A stretch of 64,000 nt of DNA from Streptomyces fragilis. Lineage in GTDB: Bacteria > Actinomycetota > Actinomycetes > Streptomycetales > Streptomycetaceae. The stretch spans positions 682,001 to 746,000 of the forward strand of contig NZ_BEVZ01000002.1 of the NCBI RefSeq assembly GCF_003112515.1. The letters are read 5' to 3'. The position numbers and the translations under genes were made by a program. Below are positions 43,897-52,986 of the stretch, piece by piece (position 1 is the stretch's first letter; each line of letters starts with the position of its first letter). The notes under the pieces were generated by a model that did no database searches, was not told the DNA's origin, and saw only the letters and a program-made list of their open reading frames with translations.

Positions 43897-43993
43897 GGCC
43901 GGAGCTGGGAACACCGGCGTGCGCCCCCTATCGTGCTGGGAGCCCGGATCCGCGACCCGCGCCGGAATCCGCCGTCACGCCCAGGAGGTCCCC

Positions 43994-44800
43994 GTGGAGC
44001 AGGCACGCCCGCGTCGAAGAGCGGGCGAAGCGGCGTGGCCGCCGCGCGACGCCACGGGCGGGACCCCGGAGGACCGGGCGGGATCCGGAGCCCGCGGCGC
44101 GCACCCGCACGACGGCCCGGCGGGCGCCGCGGGAGCGCTGCCCGCGCCCAGGGAGCCGCACGCACCGCGCGTGGTGCGGCGCGCCTCGGTGCGCGAGCAG
44201 GTGCTGAGCGCCCTGCGGACCGCCCTGGTCTCCGGGGAGCTGGCGCCCGGCGAGGTCCACTCCGCCCCGGTCCTCGGACAGCGGCTCGGGGTGTCGGCGA
44301 CGCCCGTGCGGGAGGCGATGCAGCAGCTGGCCCTCGAGGGAGCCGTCGAAGTGGTCCCCAACCGCGGCTTCCGGGTCGCCGAGCGCGGGGCGCGGGAACT
44401 GGCCGAACTGGCCGAGGTGCGGGCCCTCCTCGAGGTGCCGGTGGTGCTGCGCCTGGCCCGCACCGTGCCGCCCGAGCGCTGGGCCGAACTGCGCCCGCCG
44501 GCCGAGCGGACGGTGCTGGCGGCGTCGTCCGGCTGCGCGGCCACCTACGCGGAGGCCGACCGGGCCTTCCACCGGGCGCTGCTCTCCCTGGCGGGCAACG
44601 CCGAACTGGTGCGCATCGCCGAGGACCTGCACCGCCGCGCGCAGTGGCCGCAGGCCGGCGGCGCGGCCCGGGCGCGCGGGCACGCCGAGCTGCTCGCCGA
44701 TGCGGCCGAGCACCACGCGCTGCTGGACGCGCTGGTGGCGCGTGACCTGGACGTGGTCCGCCGGCTGGTGGAGGAGCACTTCACGGGCGCGCGGCGGTAG
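43994..44800 (+). CDS. GntR family regulator (FadR/FCD type)
   Basis: A 268-residue regulator. An unusual, basic and Pro/Gly-rich 60-residue head precedes a GntR winged helix (SVREQVLSALRTALVSGELAPGE, with LGVSATPVREAMQQL as the recognition part), followed by an FCD ligand domain carrying the usual metal His residues near YAEADRAFHRAL and DAAEHHALLDAL. GTG at 43994 is preferred, with AGGAGG five bases before it. The iron box lies over the promoter upstream, so its level probably depends on iron. The ligand is unknown; relatives sense carboxylates. Confidence 0.88.
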   Translation: MEQARPRRRAGEAAWPPRDATGGTPEDRAGSGARGAHPHDGPAGAAGALPAPREPHAPRVVRRASVREQVLSALRTALVSGELAPGEVHSAPVLGQRLGVSATPVREAMQQLALEGAVEVVPNRGFRVAERGARELAELAEVRALLEVPVVLRLARTVPPERWAELRPPAERTVLAASSGCAATYAEADRAFHRALLSLAGNAELVRIAEDLHRRAQWPQAGGAARARGHAELLADAAEHHALLDALVARDLDVVRRLVEEHFTGARR

Positions 44801-44834
44801 TCCCCTTCCGCGCCCGCCGAGGCGCCGCGGGCCT

Positions 44835-44849
44835 CACGCCCCGGGCGTG
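44835..44849. terminator. Short hairpin between convergent genes
   Basis: CACGCC and GGCGTG pair around a 3-base loop, between the GntR gene and the convergent helical-repeat gene. Modest strength. Confidence 0.4.
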
Positions 44850-44962
44850 GGCGGCCGCCGCCGGCCCTGCGGGACGACCTCCACCGTGCCGGTGACCTCC
44901 CGCCGTCGGCGGCATGACCCGAGGATGCCCGTAGGAGGCGGTGGGGACGCACGGGGCGCGCC

Positions 44963-45781
44963 TCAGGCGGCGCCGTCCGTGGCGACCGGCTCGTCGGGCG
45001 CCTCGGTCTCCCCCGGTTCCACCTGCGCGGACAGCCAGGTCGGCACGCCGCCCAGCAGCCGGTGCAGGCGGCGCGCCTCGGCGCGCAGGCGGCGGGCCCG
45101 GCTCTCGGGCTCCGTCGTGGCGAGGGAGACCAGCGCCGGGGCCGTCCCGACCAGGTAGCCGATCTCCTCCCGCAGCCGCAGCGACTCGGCGAAGCCGTGC
45201 CGGGCCTCCGCTACGTCGCCGTCCCGCAGGGCCAGCGTGGCCAGGTGCCGCCAGGTGAAGGACAGGAGCAGCGGGTCGGGGTGCGCGGTGGCCCCGGCGT
45301 GCGCCCTGCGGTAGGCGGCGCGGGCCGCCTGCGGGGCGTTGGCGAGGTTCTGGGCGACCAGACCGCGCCGGAAGTCCAGCAGCGCGCGGCGGGGCGTCGC
45401 GGGAGGGATCAGCGCCGCGGCCCGGCCGAGCGCGGCGCGGGCCTCGTCGGCCCGGTCGCGCACCCCGTGCAGGGTGGCGGCGTAGGCGAGGAAGCCCCGC
45501 TCGCAGGCCGCCGCCCCGCGTTCCTCCGGGGTGCGGGCCGCGGCCTCCGCCGTGCGCAGCGCGTCCTCGGCGTCCTCCCAGCCCTGTTCGGTGTACAGAC
45601 AGCGCTCCACCAGGAGCGCGGCCCGCTGCAGCGCGTCCTCGGGGTCGTCGCCCGTGAGCAGGGCCGCCGCGTCCGCCCAGCACGCCCTCGAGCGCAGCCG
45701 CCATACGGCTTCCTGCAGTGATTCGCCTTCTGCGGGTGTCGCGGTGTTCGTCGTGGTACCGGACATGGCGGTGTACGCCAC
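44963..45781 (-). CDS. Helical-repeat (TPR-like) protein
   Basis: A 272-residue Ala/Leu-rich protein of paired helices with a recurring about 35-residue spacing (for example ALQRAALLVERCLYTEQGWE, ALDFRRG-like and RHLATLALRDGDVAEARHGFAE). This matches tetratricopeptide-like folding, which usually means protein binding. No signal or membrane segment. Starts in frame are GTG 45841, GTG 45781 and ATG 45766; GGGGAGGG four bases before 45781 favours that one. I do not recognise a specific family, and neither neighbour explains its role. Confidence 0.68.
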   Translation of the reverse strand: MAYTAMSGTTTNTATPAEGESLQEAVWRLRSRACWADAAALLTGDDPEDALQRAALLVERCLYTEQGWEDAEDALRTAEAAARTPEERGAAACERGFLAYAATLHGVRDRADEARAALGRAAALIPPATPRRALLDFRRGLVAQNLANAPQAARAAYRRAHAGATAHPDPLLLSFTWRHLATLALRDGDVAEARHGFAESLRLREEIGYLVGTAPALVSLATTEPESRARRLRAEARRLHRLLGGVPTWLSAQVEPGETEAPDEPVATDGAA

Positions 45782-45927
45782 GTTGCCCTCCCCGAGCACG
45801 CCGTCATCGAGCCGGATGTGGTGGTGGCGGAATCTCAGCACGATTCAGATGTTCCGGCCAAGAGGTCGGGTGAAACATTTCACAAAGTGGCCGGACCCCG
45901 GGCGCCGCGGGCCGGACACCGCCCAGG

Positions 45928-47661
45928 TCAGCTCATCCGCAGGGCCAGGAAGAAGTCGAGCTTGTCCTCCAGGCGGGAGAGGTCACGACCCGTCAACTGC
46001 TCGATGCGGCCCACCCGGTAGCGCAGGGTGTTGACGTGCAGGTGGAGGCGGGCGGCGCACCGCGTCCACGAGCCGTCGGCCTCCAGGAAGGCCTCCAGCG
46101 TAGGGATCAGCTCGGCCCGGTGGCGTCCGTCGTACTCCCGCAGCGGGTCCAGCAGCCGGGCGGTGAAGGCGCGCCGCACGTCGTCGGGGACGAACGGCAG
46201 CAGCAGCACGTGCGAGGCCAGTTCCTGGTGGCCGGCCGCGCAGACCGCGCCGGGACGGGCGGCGGCCACCCGGCGGGCGTGCCGGGCCTCCTCCAGCGCC
46301 CCGCGCAGTCCCTCCGCGGAGTGCACCGCGGCGCTGACGCCCAGCGTGAGACGGCCCTCGTCGCCCAGCCCGGCCGCCAGCGGCTCGCGGACGGCGGCCA
46401 GCAGTGACTCGGCCGACAGGCCCTGAGGCTGCCGGTCCGCGGCGTCGGCGCCGGACTCCTCGGCCGCGCCCCGGGCGCCGTCGCCGGAGGGCGGCAGCGG
46501 CACCAGGGCGACGGCCTCCTCCCCGGAGACCGCCACGGCCAGCCGGTCGGACGGCTCGGGCCCGGCCGCCGACGGGTCGGCCAGCAGCTCCTCCAGCAGC
46601 GCCTGCGCCCGGCGGGCGCCCTCGGCACGGTCCTCGACGGCCTGCTGTTCGACGCGGGCCACCACCACCTGCCAGTCCGGGGCGGCGTCGAGGCCCGGCA
46701 GCAGCACCGGGGCGGCCACCCGCAGCCGGGCCGCGATCTCGCCGGGAGCGGCGCCCGCCTGGACCAGCTCGAGCAGTTCCTGGGCCAGTCTGCGCCGCAC
46801 CGTGCGCCCGGCCTCGCGGCGCTCGCGTTCGACGGCCACCAGCTGGGTGACGCCGTGCACCAGATCCAGCCGGGCGTCGGGCCACTCGGCGGCGTCGGCC
46901 TGGACGGCGAGCAGCCAGTCGGACAGGACGGGAGCGGCCGGCACGCCCTCCCGGCGCGCGCCCTGGCCGGGCCGCTCGGGGCGGGCGGCGGCGCGGACCG
47001 GGAAGAGCGAGTACGTCACCCCGGCGGCCGTCACCCGATGGGGTGCTCGCCGTCCGGCGCGCAGGGCGGCGAGGTGCTCGGCGGCCAGCCGGGTGCGGAC
47101 CTCCGGGGCGAGCGGGGCGCCGGCGTCCTTGGGGCCCGCGATCAGACGGCCGGCCGGGGAGAGCACCCAGGCCCGCAGGTCGAGGTCCGAGCCCAGCAGC
47201 TCCAGCATGACGTCCGGGCCGCCCCCGGCCGGGCCGGCGGTCATCATCCGGCGGTGGCGCTCCACGACCGCCGCCAGGTCCCCGGCCCGCTCACCGGACA
47301 CCTGGCGCACCACGTGCTCGGTGATGCTCGCGAACGCAACGGACTCGTCCACCGCGAACAGCGGCAGCCGGTGCCGGGCGCACGCCTCGACCACGTCGTC
47401 CGGGATGCCGGCCAGCTCGGCCTCGCCGGCCCCGAGGGCGGCGACACCCGCATCGGCGAGAATGCGGACGAACCGTTCCGAGTCGGCCGGTTCGTGACGC
47501 CAGGCGAGACCGGTCAGGACGAGCTCCCCACCTGCGAGGTAGCGGCTGGGGTCCTTCAGGTCGGTGGTCATCACACCGCGCACCGCGCGGTCCAGCTCGT
47601 CCTCGCCGCCGAGCAGCCGCAGGCCGAGCCCGGGGGTGTCCAGCAGTGCGCGGAGCCGCAT
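45928..47661 (-). CDS. pucR: PucR family purine catabolism regulator
   Basis: A 577-residue PucR-type regulator with an N-terminal PucR domain (MRLRALLDTPGLGLRLLGG through FAVDESVAFASI), a central GGDEF-like segment, and a C-terminal helix-turn-helix (WTRCAARLHLHVNTLRYRVG) of the PucR/CdaR HTH type. PucR proteins control purine degradation. Its place, divergent from a full xanthine dehydrogenase operon, strongly suggests it controls that operon. A near-perfect 20-bp palindrome 50 bases before its start is a good candidate binding site. ATG at 47661 is chosen since the PucR match begins at once there. Confidence 0.9.
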   Translation of the reverse strand: MRLRALLDTPGLGLRLLGGEDELDRAVRGVMTTDLKDPSRYLAGGELVLTGLAWRHEPADSERFVRILADAGVAALGAGEAELAGIPDDVVEACARHRLPLFAVDESVAFASITEHVVRQVSGERAGDLAAVVERHRRMMTAGPAGGGPDVMLELLGSDLDLRAWVLSPAGRLIAGPKDAGAPLAPEVRTRLAAEHLAALRAGRRAPHRVTAAGVTYSLFPVRAAARPERPGQGARREGVPAAPVLSDWLLAVQADAAEWPDARLDLVHGVTQLVAVERERREAGRTVRRRLAQELLELVQAGAAPGEIAARLRVAAPVLLPGLDAAPDWQVVVARVEQQAVEDRAEGARRAQALLEELLADPSAAGPEPSDRLAVAVSGEEAVALVPLPPSGDGARGAAEESGADAADRQPQGLSAESLLAAVREPLAAGLGDEGRLTLGVSAAVHSAEGLRGALEEARHARRVAAARPGAVCAAGHQELASHVLLLPFVPDDVRRAFTARLLDPLREYDGRHRAELIPTLEAFLEADGSWTRCAARLHLHVNTLRYRVGRIEQLTGRDLSRLEDKLDFFLALRMS

Positions 47662-47710
47662 TCCAGTCGCCGCCGTTCGGGTCTCGTGGTCGTGGAGCCG
47701 GGGAGCCGTC

Positions 47711-47730
47711 GTGTTCCCGGACGGAAACAC
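47711..47730. promoter_or_regulatory. 20-bp palindrome, candidate PucR operator
   Basis: GTGTTCCCG and CGGAAACAC flank GA; the two halves match as an inverted repeat in eight of nine positions. It is 50 bases upstream of pucR and 196 bases upstream of the xdh start, within the only shared regulatory region. Confidence 0.6.
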
Positions 47731-47925
47731 ACGGATCGCACGACCCCCTCTTTCATACGAATCTACAAGATGGAAGTCCTGGCCAGCGAATTCCTTCGTG
47801 CCTTCGGCGACTGACCCGACCGGGTGAGGGGGCGGTGTACTGGCCGGACCGAGCGTCAACACGTATCGGACCACCCCTTCGCGCCACCGGGCGTGGACCC
47901 GCAGTCCAGGAGGAGCGGCCCAGGC

Positions 47926-48816
47926 ATGGAATTCCTACGACCGGCCGGCTGGGAGGAGGCGCTCGCGGCGAAGGCCGAGTACCCCGACGCCGTGCCCCTC
48001 GCCGGCGGGACCGACCTCATGGTCGAGCTGAACTTCGGCCACCGCCGGCCCGAGCGGCTGCTGGACCTGGGGAGGATCGCCGAGCTGAAGGAGTGGGAGA
48101 CGGACGGGGACTCCGTCCGGCTGGGCGCCGGCGTCCCTTACACGCGGATCATGGAAGGGCTGCGGCGGGAGCTGCCCGGCCTGGCGCTGGCCTCGCACAC
48201 CGTGGCCTCCCCGCAGATCCGCCACCGCGGCGGCGTCGGCGGCAACCTGGGCACCGCCTCCCCGGCGGGCGACGCGCACCCGGCCCTGCTCGCGGCCGGC
48301 GCCGAGGTCGAGGCCGTCTCGGCCCGCGGCACCCGCCTGATCCCGATCGACGACTTCTACCTGGGGCCCAAGCGCAACGCGCTCGCCCCCGACGAACTGA
48401 TCCGCGCGGTCCGCGTGCGGCGGGCGGACGGCCCGCAGCAGTACGCCAAGGTCGGCACCCGCAACGCCATGGTCATCGCCGTGTGTGCCTTCGGCCTGGC
48501 ACTGCACCCGCAGACGCGCTCCGTGCGCACCGGCATCGGCTCCGCCGCCCCCACCCCGGTGCGCGCCCGCGAGGCCGAGGAGTTCCTCGGCGGGGTGCTG
48601 GAGGAGGAGCGCTGCTGGGAGAGCGGGCGCGTCGTCCCGCCCGCGGCCGCGCGGCACTTCGCCGACCTGTGCGCCGCCGCCTGCTCACCCATCGACGACG
48701 TCCGCGGCACCGCCGCCTACCGCCGCCGCGCGGTGGGCGTGCTGGCCCGCCGCACCCTGGGCTGGGCCTGGGAGGAGTACCGCGGGAGCGCCCGCGCCAC
48801 GGAGGGAGCCGCATGA
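47926..48816 (+). CDS. Xanthine dehydrogenase, FAD-binding subunit
   Basis: A 296-residue FAD-binding subunit of the molybdenum hydroxylase family (CoxM/XdhB type). The FAD-binding motif AGGTDL lies at about residues 25-30, and the second signature GGNLGTASPAGD at about 105-116. It passes electrons from the [2Fe-2S] clusters to NAD or another acceptor. ATG at 47926 follows AGGAGGAG. The stop overlaps the next start in ATGA, so it is translationally coupled to the iron-sulfur subunit. It is under likely PucR control. Confidence 0.9.
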   Translation: MEFLRPAGWEEALAAKAEYPDAVPLAGGTDLMVELNFGHRRPERLLDLGRIAELKEWETDGDSVRLGAGVPYTRIMEGLRRELPGLALASHTVASPQIRHRGGVGGNLGTASPAGDAHPALLAAGAEVEAVSARGTRLIPIDDFYLGPKRNALAPDELIRAVRVRRADGPQQYAKVGTRNAMVIAVCAFGLALHPQTRSVRTGIGSAAPTPVRAREAEEFLGGVLEEERCWESGRVVPPAAARHFADLCAAACSPIDDVRGTAAYRRRAVGVLARRTLGWAWEEYRGSARATEGAA

Positions 48817-49304
48817 TGCGCGTCCGGCTGACCGTCAACGGCCGCGCCCGGGAGGCCGACGACGTCTGGGAGGGCGAGTCGCTGCTCTACGTGCTGCGCG
48901 AGCGGCTCGGGCTGCCCGGCTCCAAGAACGCCTGCGAACAGGGCGAGTGCGGCTCCTGCACGGTCCGCCTGGACGGGGTGCCGGTCTGCGCCTGCCTGGT
49001 GGCCGCCGGGCAGGCCGAGGGGTGCGAGGTGGTCACCGTCGAAGGCCTCGCACCGGAGGGCGAACTGTCCACCGTGCAGCGGGCGTTCGTCGACGCGGGG
49101 GCGGTGCAGTGCGGCTTCTGCACACCGGGCCTGCTGGTCGCCGCCGACGACCTGCTGGACCGGAACCCGAAGCCCGCCGACGCGGACATCCGCGAGGCGC
49201 TCTCGGGCAACCTGTGCCGCTGCACCGGTTACGAGAAGATCATGGACGCGGTCCGGCTGGCCGCCGCCCGGCGTTGCGCCGAACCGGAAGGGGACCGGGC
49301 ATGA
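48813..49304 (+). CDS. Xanthine dehydrogenase, [2Fe-2S] subunit
   Basis: A 163-residue small subunit with the two iron-sulfur clusters of the family. The ferredoxin-like one uses Cys41, Cys46, Cys49 and Cys61; the second uses Cys100-x2-Cys103 (CGFC) and Cys135-x-Cys137 (CRC). All eight ligands are present, so an active enzyme is expected. Length is normal for a stand-alone small subunit. Both ends overlap the neighbouring genes in ATGA, showing one tightly coupled operon. Confidence 0.93.
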   Translation: MMRVRLTVNGRAREADDVWEGESLLYVLRERLGLPGSKNACEQGECGSCTVRLDGVPVCACLVAAGQAEGCEVVTVEGLAPEGELSTVQRAFVDAGAVQCGFCTPGLLVAADDLLDRNPKPADADIREALSGNLCRCTGYEKIMDAVRLAAARRCAEPEGDRA

Positions 49305-51820
49305 GCGGCCTCACCGACCCGCGCGGCACGAGCGGCCTCACCGACCCGCGCGGCACGAGCGGCGTCACCGGCCGGCGCCCCGCGCCCGTCATCCCGGGGG
49401 TGCGCTCGGAGCTGGGGCCGCCCGGCCCGCTGGCCGGCCTGCCCACCCGCTTCGCCCGTCGCGCCGGCAACGCGGGCGGCGTCGGCGAGTCGGTGCTGCG
49501 GCCCGACGGCGTCCTCAAGGTCACCGGGGAGTTCGCCTTCTCCTCCGACCTGTGGCACGAGCACATGCTGTGGGGGCACCTGCTGCGGTCCACCGTGGCC
49601 CACGCGGAGATCCTCTCCGTGGACGTCTCCGAGGCGCTGGCCACCCCGGGCGTGCACGCCGTGCTGACCTACGACGACCTGCCCACCGAGGTGCGGCACT
49701 ACGGACTGGAGATCCAGGACACCCCCGTCCTCGCCCACGGCCGGATCCGCCACCACGGCGAGCCGATCGCCGCCGTCGCCGCCGACCACCCCGAGATCGC
49801 CCGGCGCGCCGCCGCGAAGATCAAGGTCGAGTACCGCGAACTCCCGCTGATCACCGACGAGGCGAGCGCGACCGCGCCCGACGCGGTGCTGATCCACGAG
49901 GACCGCACCGACCACCACGCCCCGCACGTCCCGCACCCCAACGTCGTGCACCGCCAGCCCATCGTCCGCGGCGACGTCGAGGAGGCCGCGGCCCGCGCCG
50001 ACTTCGTGGTCCGCGGCGAGTACGAGTTCGGCATGCAGGACCAGGCCTTCCTCGGCCCGGAGTCCGGCATGGCCGTCCCCGCGGAGGACGGCGGCGTCGA
50101 CCTGTACGTGGCCACCCAGTGGCTGCACGCCGACCTCCGGCAGATCGCGCCCGTCCTCGGCCTGCCCGAGGACAAGGTGCGGATGACCCTGGCCGGCGTC
50201 GGCGGCGCGTTCGGCGGGCGCGAGGACCTGTCCATGCAGATCCACGCCTGCCTGCTCGCCCTGCGCACCGGACGCCCGGTGAAGATGGTCTTCAACCGGT
50301 ACGAGTCCTTCTTCGGCCACGTCCACCGCCACCCGGCCCGGCTGGTCTACGAGCACGGCGCCACCAAGGACGGGAAGCTCACCCACGTGCGCGCCCGGAT
50401 CGTGCTCGACGGCGGCGCCTACGCCTCCTCCTCCCCGGCCGTGGTCGGCAACGCCGCGTCGCTGGGCGTCGGACCCTACGAGGTGGACGCCGTGGAGGTC
50501 GAGGCGCTCGCCCTCTACACCAACAACCCGCCCTGCGGCGCGATGCGCGGCTTCGGCGCCGTCCAGGCGTGCTTCGCCTACGAGGCGCAGATGGACCGGC
50601 TCGCCGACGCCGTCGGCATGGACCGGGTCGAGTTCCGGCAGCGCAACGCCATGACCCAGGGCTCGGTGCTGCCCACCGGGCAGGTCGTCGACGCGCCCGC
50701 GCCGGTGGCCGAACTGCTGCGCAGGGTCAAGGAACTGCCACTGCCCGAGGAGCGGCCCTGGGAGACCGGGACGGGCGCGGTCGACGTGCGGGCGCTGCCC
50801 GGCGGACTGTCCAACACCAGCCACGGCGAAGGGGTGGTGCGCGGCGTCGGGTACGCCGTCGGCATCAAGAACGTCGGCTTCTCCGAGGGGTTCGACGACT
50901 ACTCCACGGCCCGGGTGCGGCTGGAGGCCGCCGGGGGCGAGGCGGTCGCCTCGGTGCACACCGCGATGGCCGAGGTCGGCCAGGGCGGCGTCACCGTCCA
51001 CGCCCAGATAGCGCGCACCGAGCTGGGCGTCTCCCAGGTCACCATCCACCCGGCCGACACCCGGGTCGGCAGCGCCGGCTCCACCTCCGCGTCCCGGCAG
51101 ACCTACGTCACCGGCGGCGCCGTGAAGCGGGCCTGCGAGCTGGTGCGTGAGCGGGTGCTCGAACTCGGCCGGGCCCGGTTCGGCGCCACGCGGCCCGGCT
51201 GGCCGGCCGACGGGTCGCCGGACGAGCTGCGGCTGGAGGGCGGCGAGGTGGTCGCCGCGGACGGCACGGTGCTGGCCTCCCTGGCGGAGATCCTCGGCGA
51301 CGAGGCGGTCGAGGTGGAGACCGAGTGGCGCCACCGGCCCACCGAGCCGTTCCACCGGCACACCGGGCAGGGCGACGGCCACGTCCAGTACTCCTTCGCC
51401 GCGCACCGCGCCGTGGTCGACGTCGACGTCGAACTCGGACTGGTCAAGGTGGTGGAGCTGGCCTGCGCCCAGGACGTGGGCAAGGCGGTCAACCCGCTCG
51501 CCGTGGTCGGCCAGATCCAGGGCGGCAGCACCCAGGGGCTGGGGGTGGCGCTGATGGAGGAGATCGTGGTCGACCGGGCCACCGGCCTGGTCCGCAACCC
51601 CTCCTTCACCGACTACCTCATCCCCACCATCCTCGACACCCCGCCGATGCCGGTGGAGGTGCTGGAACTGGCCGACGACAACGCCCCCTACGGGCTGCGC
51701 GGGGCGGGCGAGGCGCCCACCCTGTCCTCGACGCCGGCGATCCTGGCCGCGGTGCGCGCCGCGACCGGACGCGACCTGCGGCGGGCGCCGGTGCGGCCGG
51801 AACACCTCACGGACGGATAG
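49301..51820 (+). CDS. Xanthine dehydrogenase, molybdopterin subunit
   Basis: An 839-residue molybdenum-binding subunit. Molybdopterin motifs include GGAFGGRED at about 305-313, the substrate Arg in AMRGFGA at about 413-419, and the C-terminal catalytic Glu in GAGEAP. These fit oxidation of hypoxanthine or xanthine to urate, although closely related enzymes use other purines or aldehydes. The N-terminus carries an exact duplication of nine codons (SGLTDPRGT twice), described separately. ATG at 49301 overlaps the previous stop; longer frames are shadows. XdhC follows after 29 bases. Confidence 0.92.
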   Translation: MSGLTDPRGTSGLTDPRGTSGVTGRRPAPVIPGVRSELGPPGPLAGLPTRFARRAGNAGGVGESVLRPDGVLKVTGEFAFSSDLWHEHMLWGHLLRSTVAHAEILSVDVSEALATPGVHAVLTYDDLPTEVRHYGLEIQDTPVLAHGRIRHHGEPIAAVAADHPEIARRAAAKIKVEYRELPLITDEASATAPDAVLIHEDRTDHHAPHVPHPNVVHRQPIVRGDVEEAAARADFVVRGEYEFGMQDQAFLGPESGMAVPAEDGGVDLYVATQWLHADLRQIAPVLGLPEDKVRMTLAGVGGAFGGREDLSMQIHACLLALRTGRPVKMVFNRYESFFGHVHRHPARLVYEHGATKDGKLTHVRARIVLDGGAYASSSPAVVGNAASLGVGPYEVDAVEVEALALYTNNPPCGAMRGFGAVQACFAYEAQMDRLADAVGMDRVEFRQRNAMTQGSVLPTGQVVDAPAPVAELLRRVKELPLPEERPWETGTGAVDVRALPGGLSNTSHGEGVVRGVGYAVGIKNVGFSEGFDDYSTARVRLEAAGGEAVASVHTAMAEVGQGGVTVHAQIARTELGVSQVTIHPADTRVGSAGSTSASRQTYVTGGAVKRACELVRERVLELGRARFGATRPGWPADGSPDELRLEGGEVVAADGTVLASLAEILGDEAVEVETEWRHRPTEPFHRHTGQGDGHVQYSFAAHRAVVDVDVELGLVKVVELACAQDVGKAVNPLAVVGQIQGGSTQGLGVALMEEIVVDRATGLVRNPSFTDYLIPTILDTPPMPVEVLELADDNAPYGLRGAGEAPTLSSTPAILAAVRAATGRDLRRAPVRPEHLTDG
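49304..49357 (+). repeat. 27-bp direct repeat in the N-terminus of the molybdopterin subunit
   Basis: The 27 bases 49304-49330 are repeated without change at 49331-49357, starting right after the ATG, with an imperfect third start (AGCGGCGTCACC). It encodes a doubled SGLTDPRGT. Confidence 0.9.
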
Positions 51821-51849
51821 ACCTCCGCCCGGCGGAAAGGAGTGCCGCC

Positions 51850-52986
51850 ATGCTGGACATCGCGCGGGAGCTGAACGGCTGGATCGGCCAGGGCCGTGAC
51901 TTCGCCGTCGCCACCGTGGTCGCCGTGGGCGGCAGCGCCCCCCGGCTCCCCGGGGCGGCGCTGGCCGTCGACCGGGACGGCGAGGCGGTCGGTTCGGTCT
52001 CCGGCGGCTGCGTCGAGGGCGCCGTCCACGAGCTGTGCCTGCGGGCGCTGGAGGACGGCGAGACGGTGCGCGAGAGCTTCGGCTACGCGGACGCCGACGG
52101 GATCGCGGTCGGCCTGACCTGCGGCGGGACCGTCGAGGTGCTGGTCGTGCCGGTGCGCGAGGGCGACGCGGTGCGCCCGGTGTACGCGGCGGCCGTCGCC
52201 GCGGCGGCGCGGCGCGAGCCGGCCGCCGTGGCGCGGATCGTGGAAGGCCCCGCCGAGCTGCTCGGCCGCGCCCTGCTCGTCGGGGCCGACGGCGCCGTCT
52301 CCGGCGGCTTCGGCCGGGGCACCGAACTCGACCGGACCGTCGCCGAGCAGGCCGCCGCCCTGCTGGACGCCGGGCGCGACGCCTCCCTGATCGAGATCGG
52401 AGAGCAGGGCTCGCGGTGCGGAGCACCGCTCTCGCTGCTGGTGGAGACCTCGGCGACGCCGCCCCGGATGATCGTCTTCGGCGCCGTCGACTTCGCGGCC
52501 GCCCTGGTGCGGGCCGGCAAGTTCCTCGGCTTCCACGTCACCGTCTGCGACGCCCGCCCCGTCTTCGCCACCGTGAGCCGCTTCCCCGAGGCGGACGAGG
52601 TGGTGGTCGACTGGCCCCACCGCTACCTGGAGAACACCGCCGTCGACCCCCGCACCGCCCTGTGCGTCCTCACCCACGACCCCAAGTTCGACGTCCCGCT
52701 GCTGACCGCCGCGCTCGGCCTGGACGTCGCCTACGTCGGCGCGATGGGCTCCCGCCGCACCCACCTGGACCGCCTGGCGCGCCTGCGCGAGGAGGGCGTG
52801 GGCGAACAGGCGCTCGCCCGCCTGCGGTCGCCCATCGGCCTCGACCTGGGCGCCCGGACCCCGCAGGAGACGGCCCTGTCCATCGTGGCCGAGATCGTCG
52901 CCTGCCGCCGGGGCGGCACCGGCGTGCCGCTCAGGGGCGGGGAGCTCCCGATCCACCCCCGGCCGTCCGGCCCAGCGCCTGGGTGA
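51850..52986 (+). CDS. xdhC: XdhC family xanthine dehydrogenase maturation factor
   Basis: A 378-residue XdhC/CoxI protein, which binds sulfurated molybdopterin cofactor and inserts it into the enzyme. The N-terminal XdhC/CoxF region holds VATVVAVGGSAPRLPGAA and the SGGCVEGAVH motif; the C-terminal Rossmann part has VAYVGAMGSRRTHLDRLARL. It starts at ATG 51850 after AAAGGAG, 29 bases past the molybdopterin subunit, so it belongs to the same operon and acts on it. Its last 56 bases overlap the end of the convergent ClC gene, an unusual tail-to-tail coding overlap. Confidence 0.92.
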   Translation: MLDIARELNGWIGQGRDFAVATVVAVGGSAPRLPGAALAVDRDGEAVGSVSGGCVEGAVHELCLRALEDGETVRESFGYADADGIAVGLTCGGTVEVLVVPVREGDAVRPVYAAAVAAAARREPAAVARIVEGPAELLGRALLVGADGAVSGGFGRGTELDRTVAEQAAALLDAGRDASLIEIGEQGSRCGAPLSLLVETSATPPRMIVFGAVDFAAALVRAGKFLGFHVTVCDARPVFATVSRFPEADEVVVDWPHRYLENTAVDPRTALCVLTHDPKFDVPLLTAALGLDVAYVGAMGSRRTHLDRLARLREEGVGEQALARLRSPIGLDLGARTPQETALSIVAEIVACRRGGTGVPLRGGELPIHPRPSGPAPG

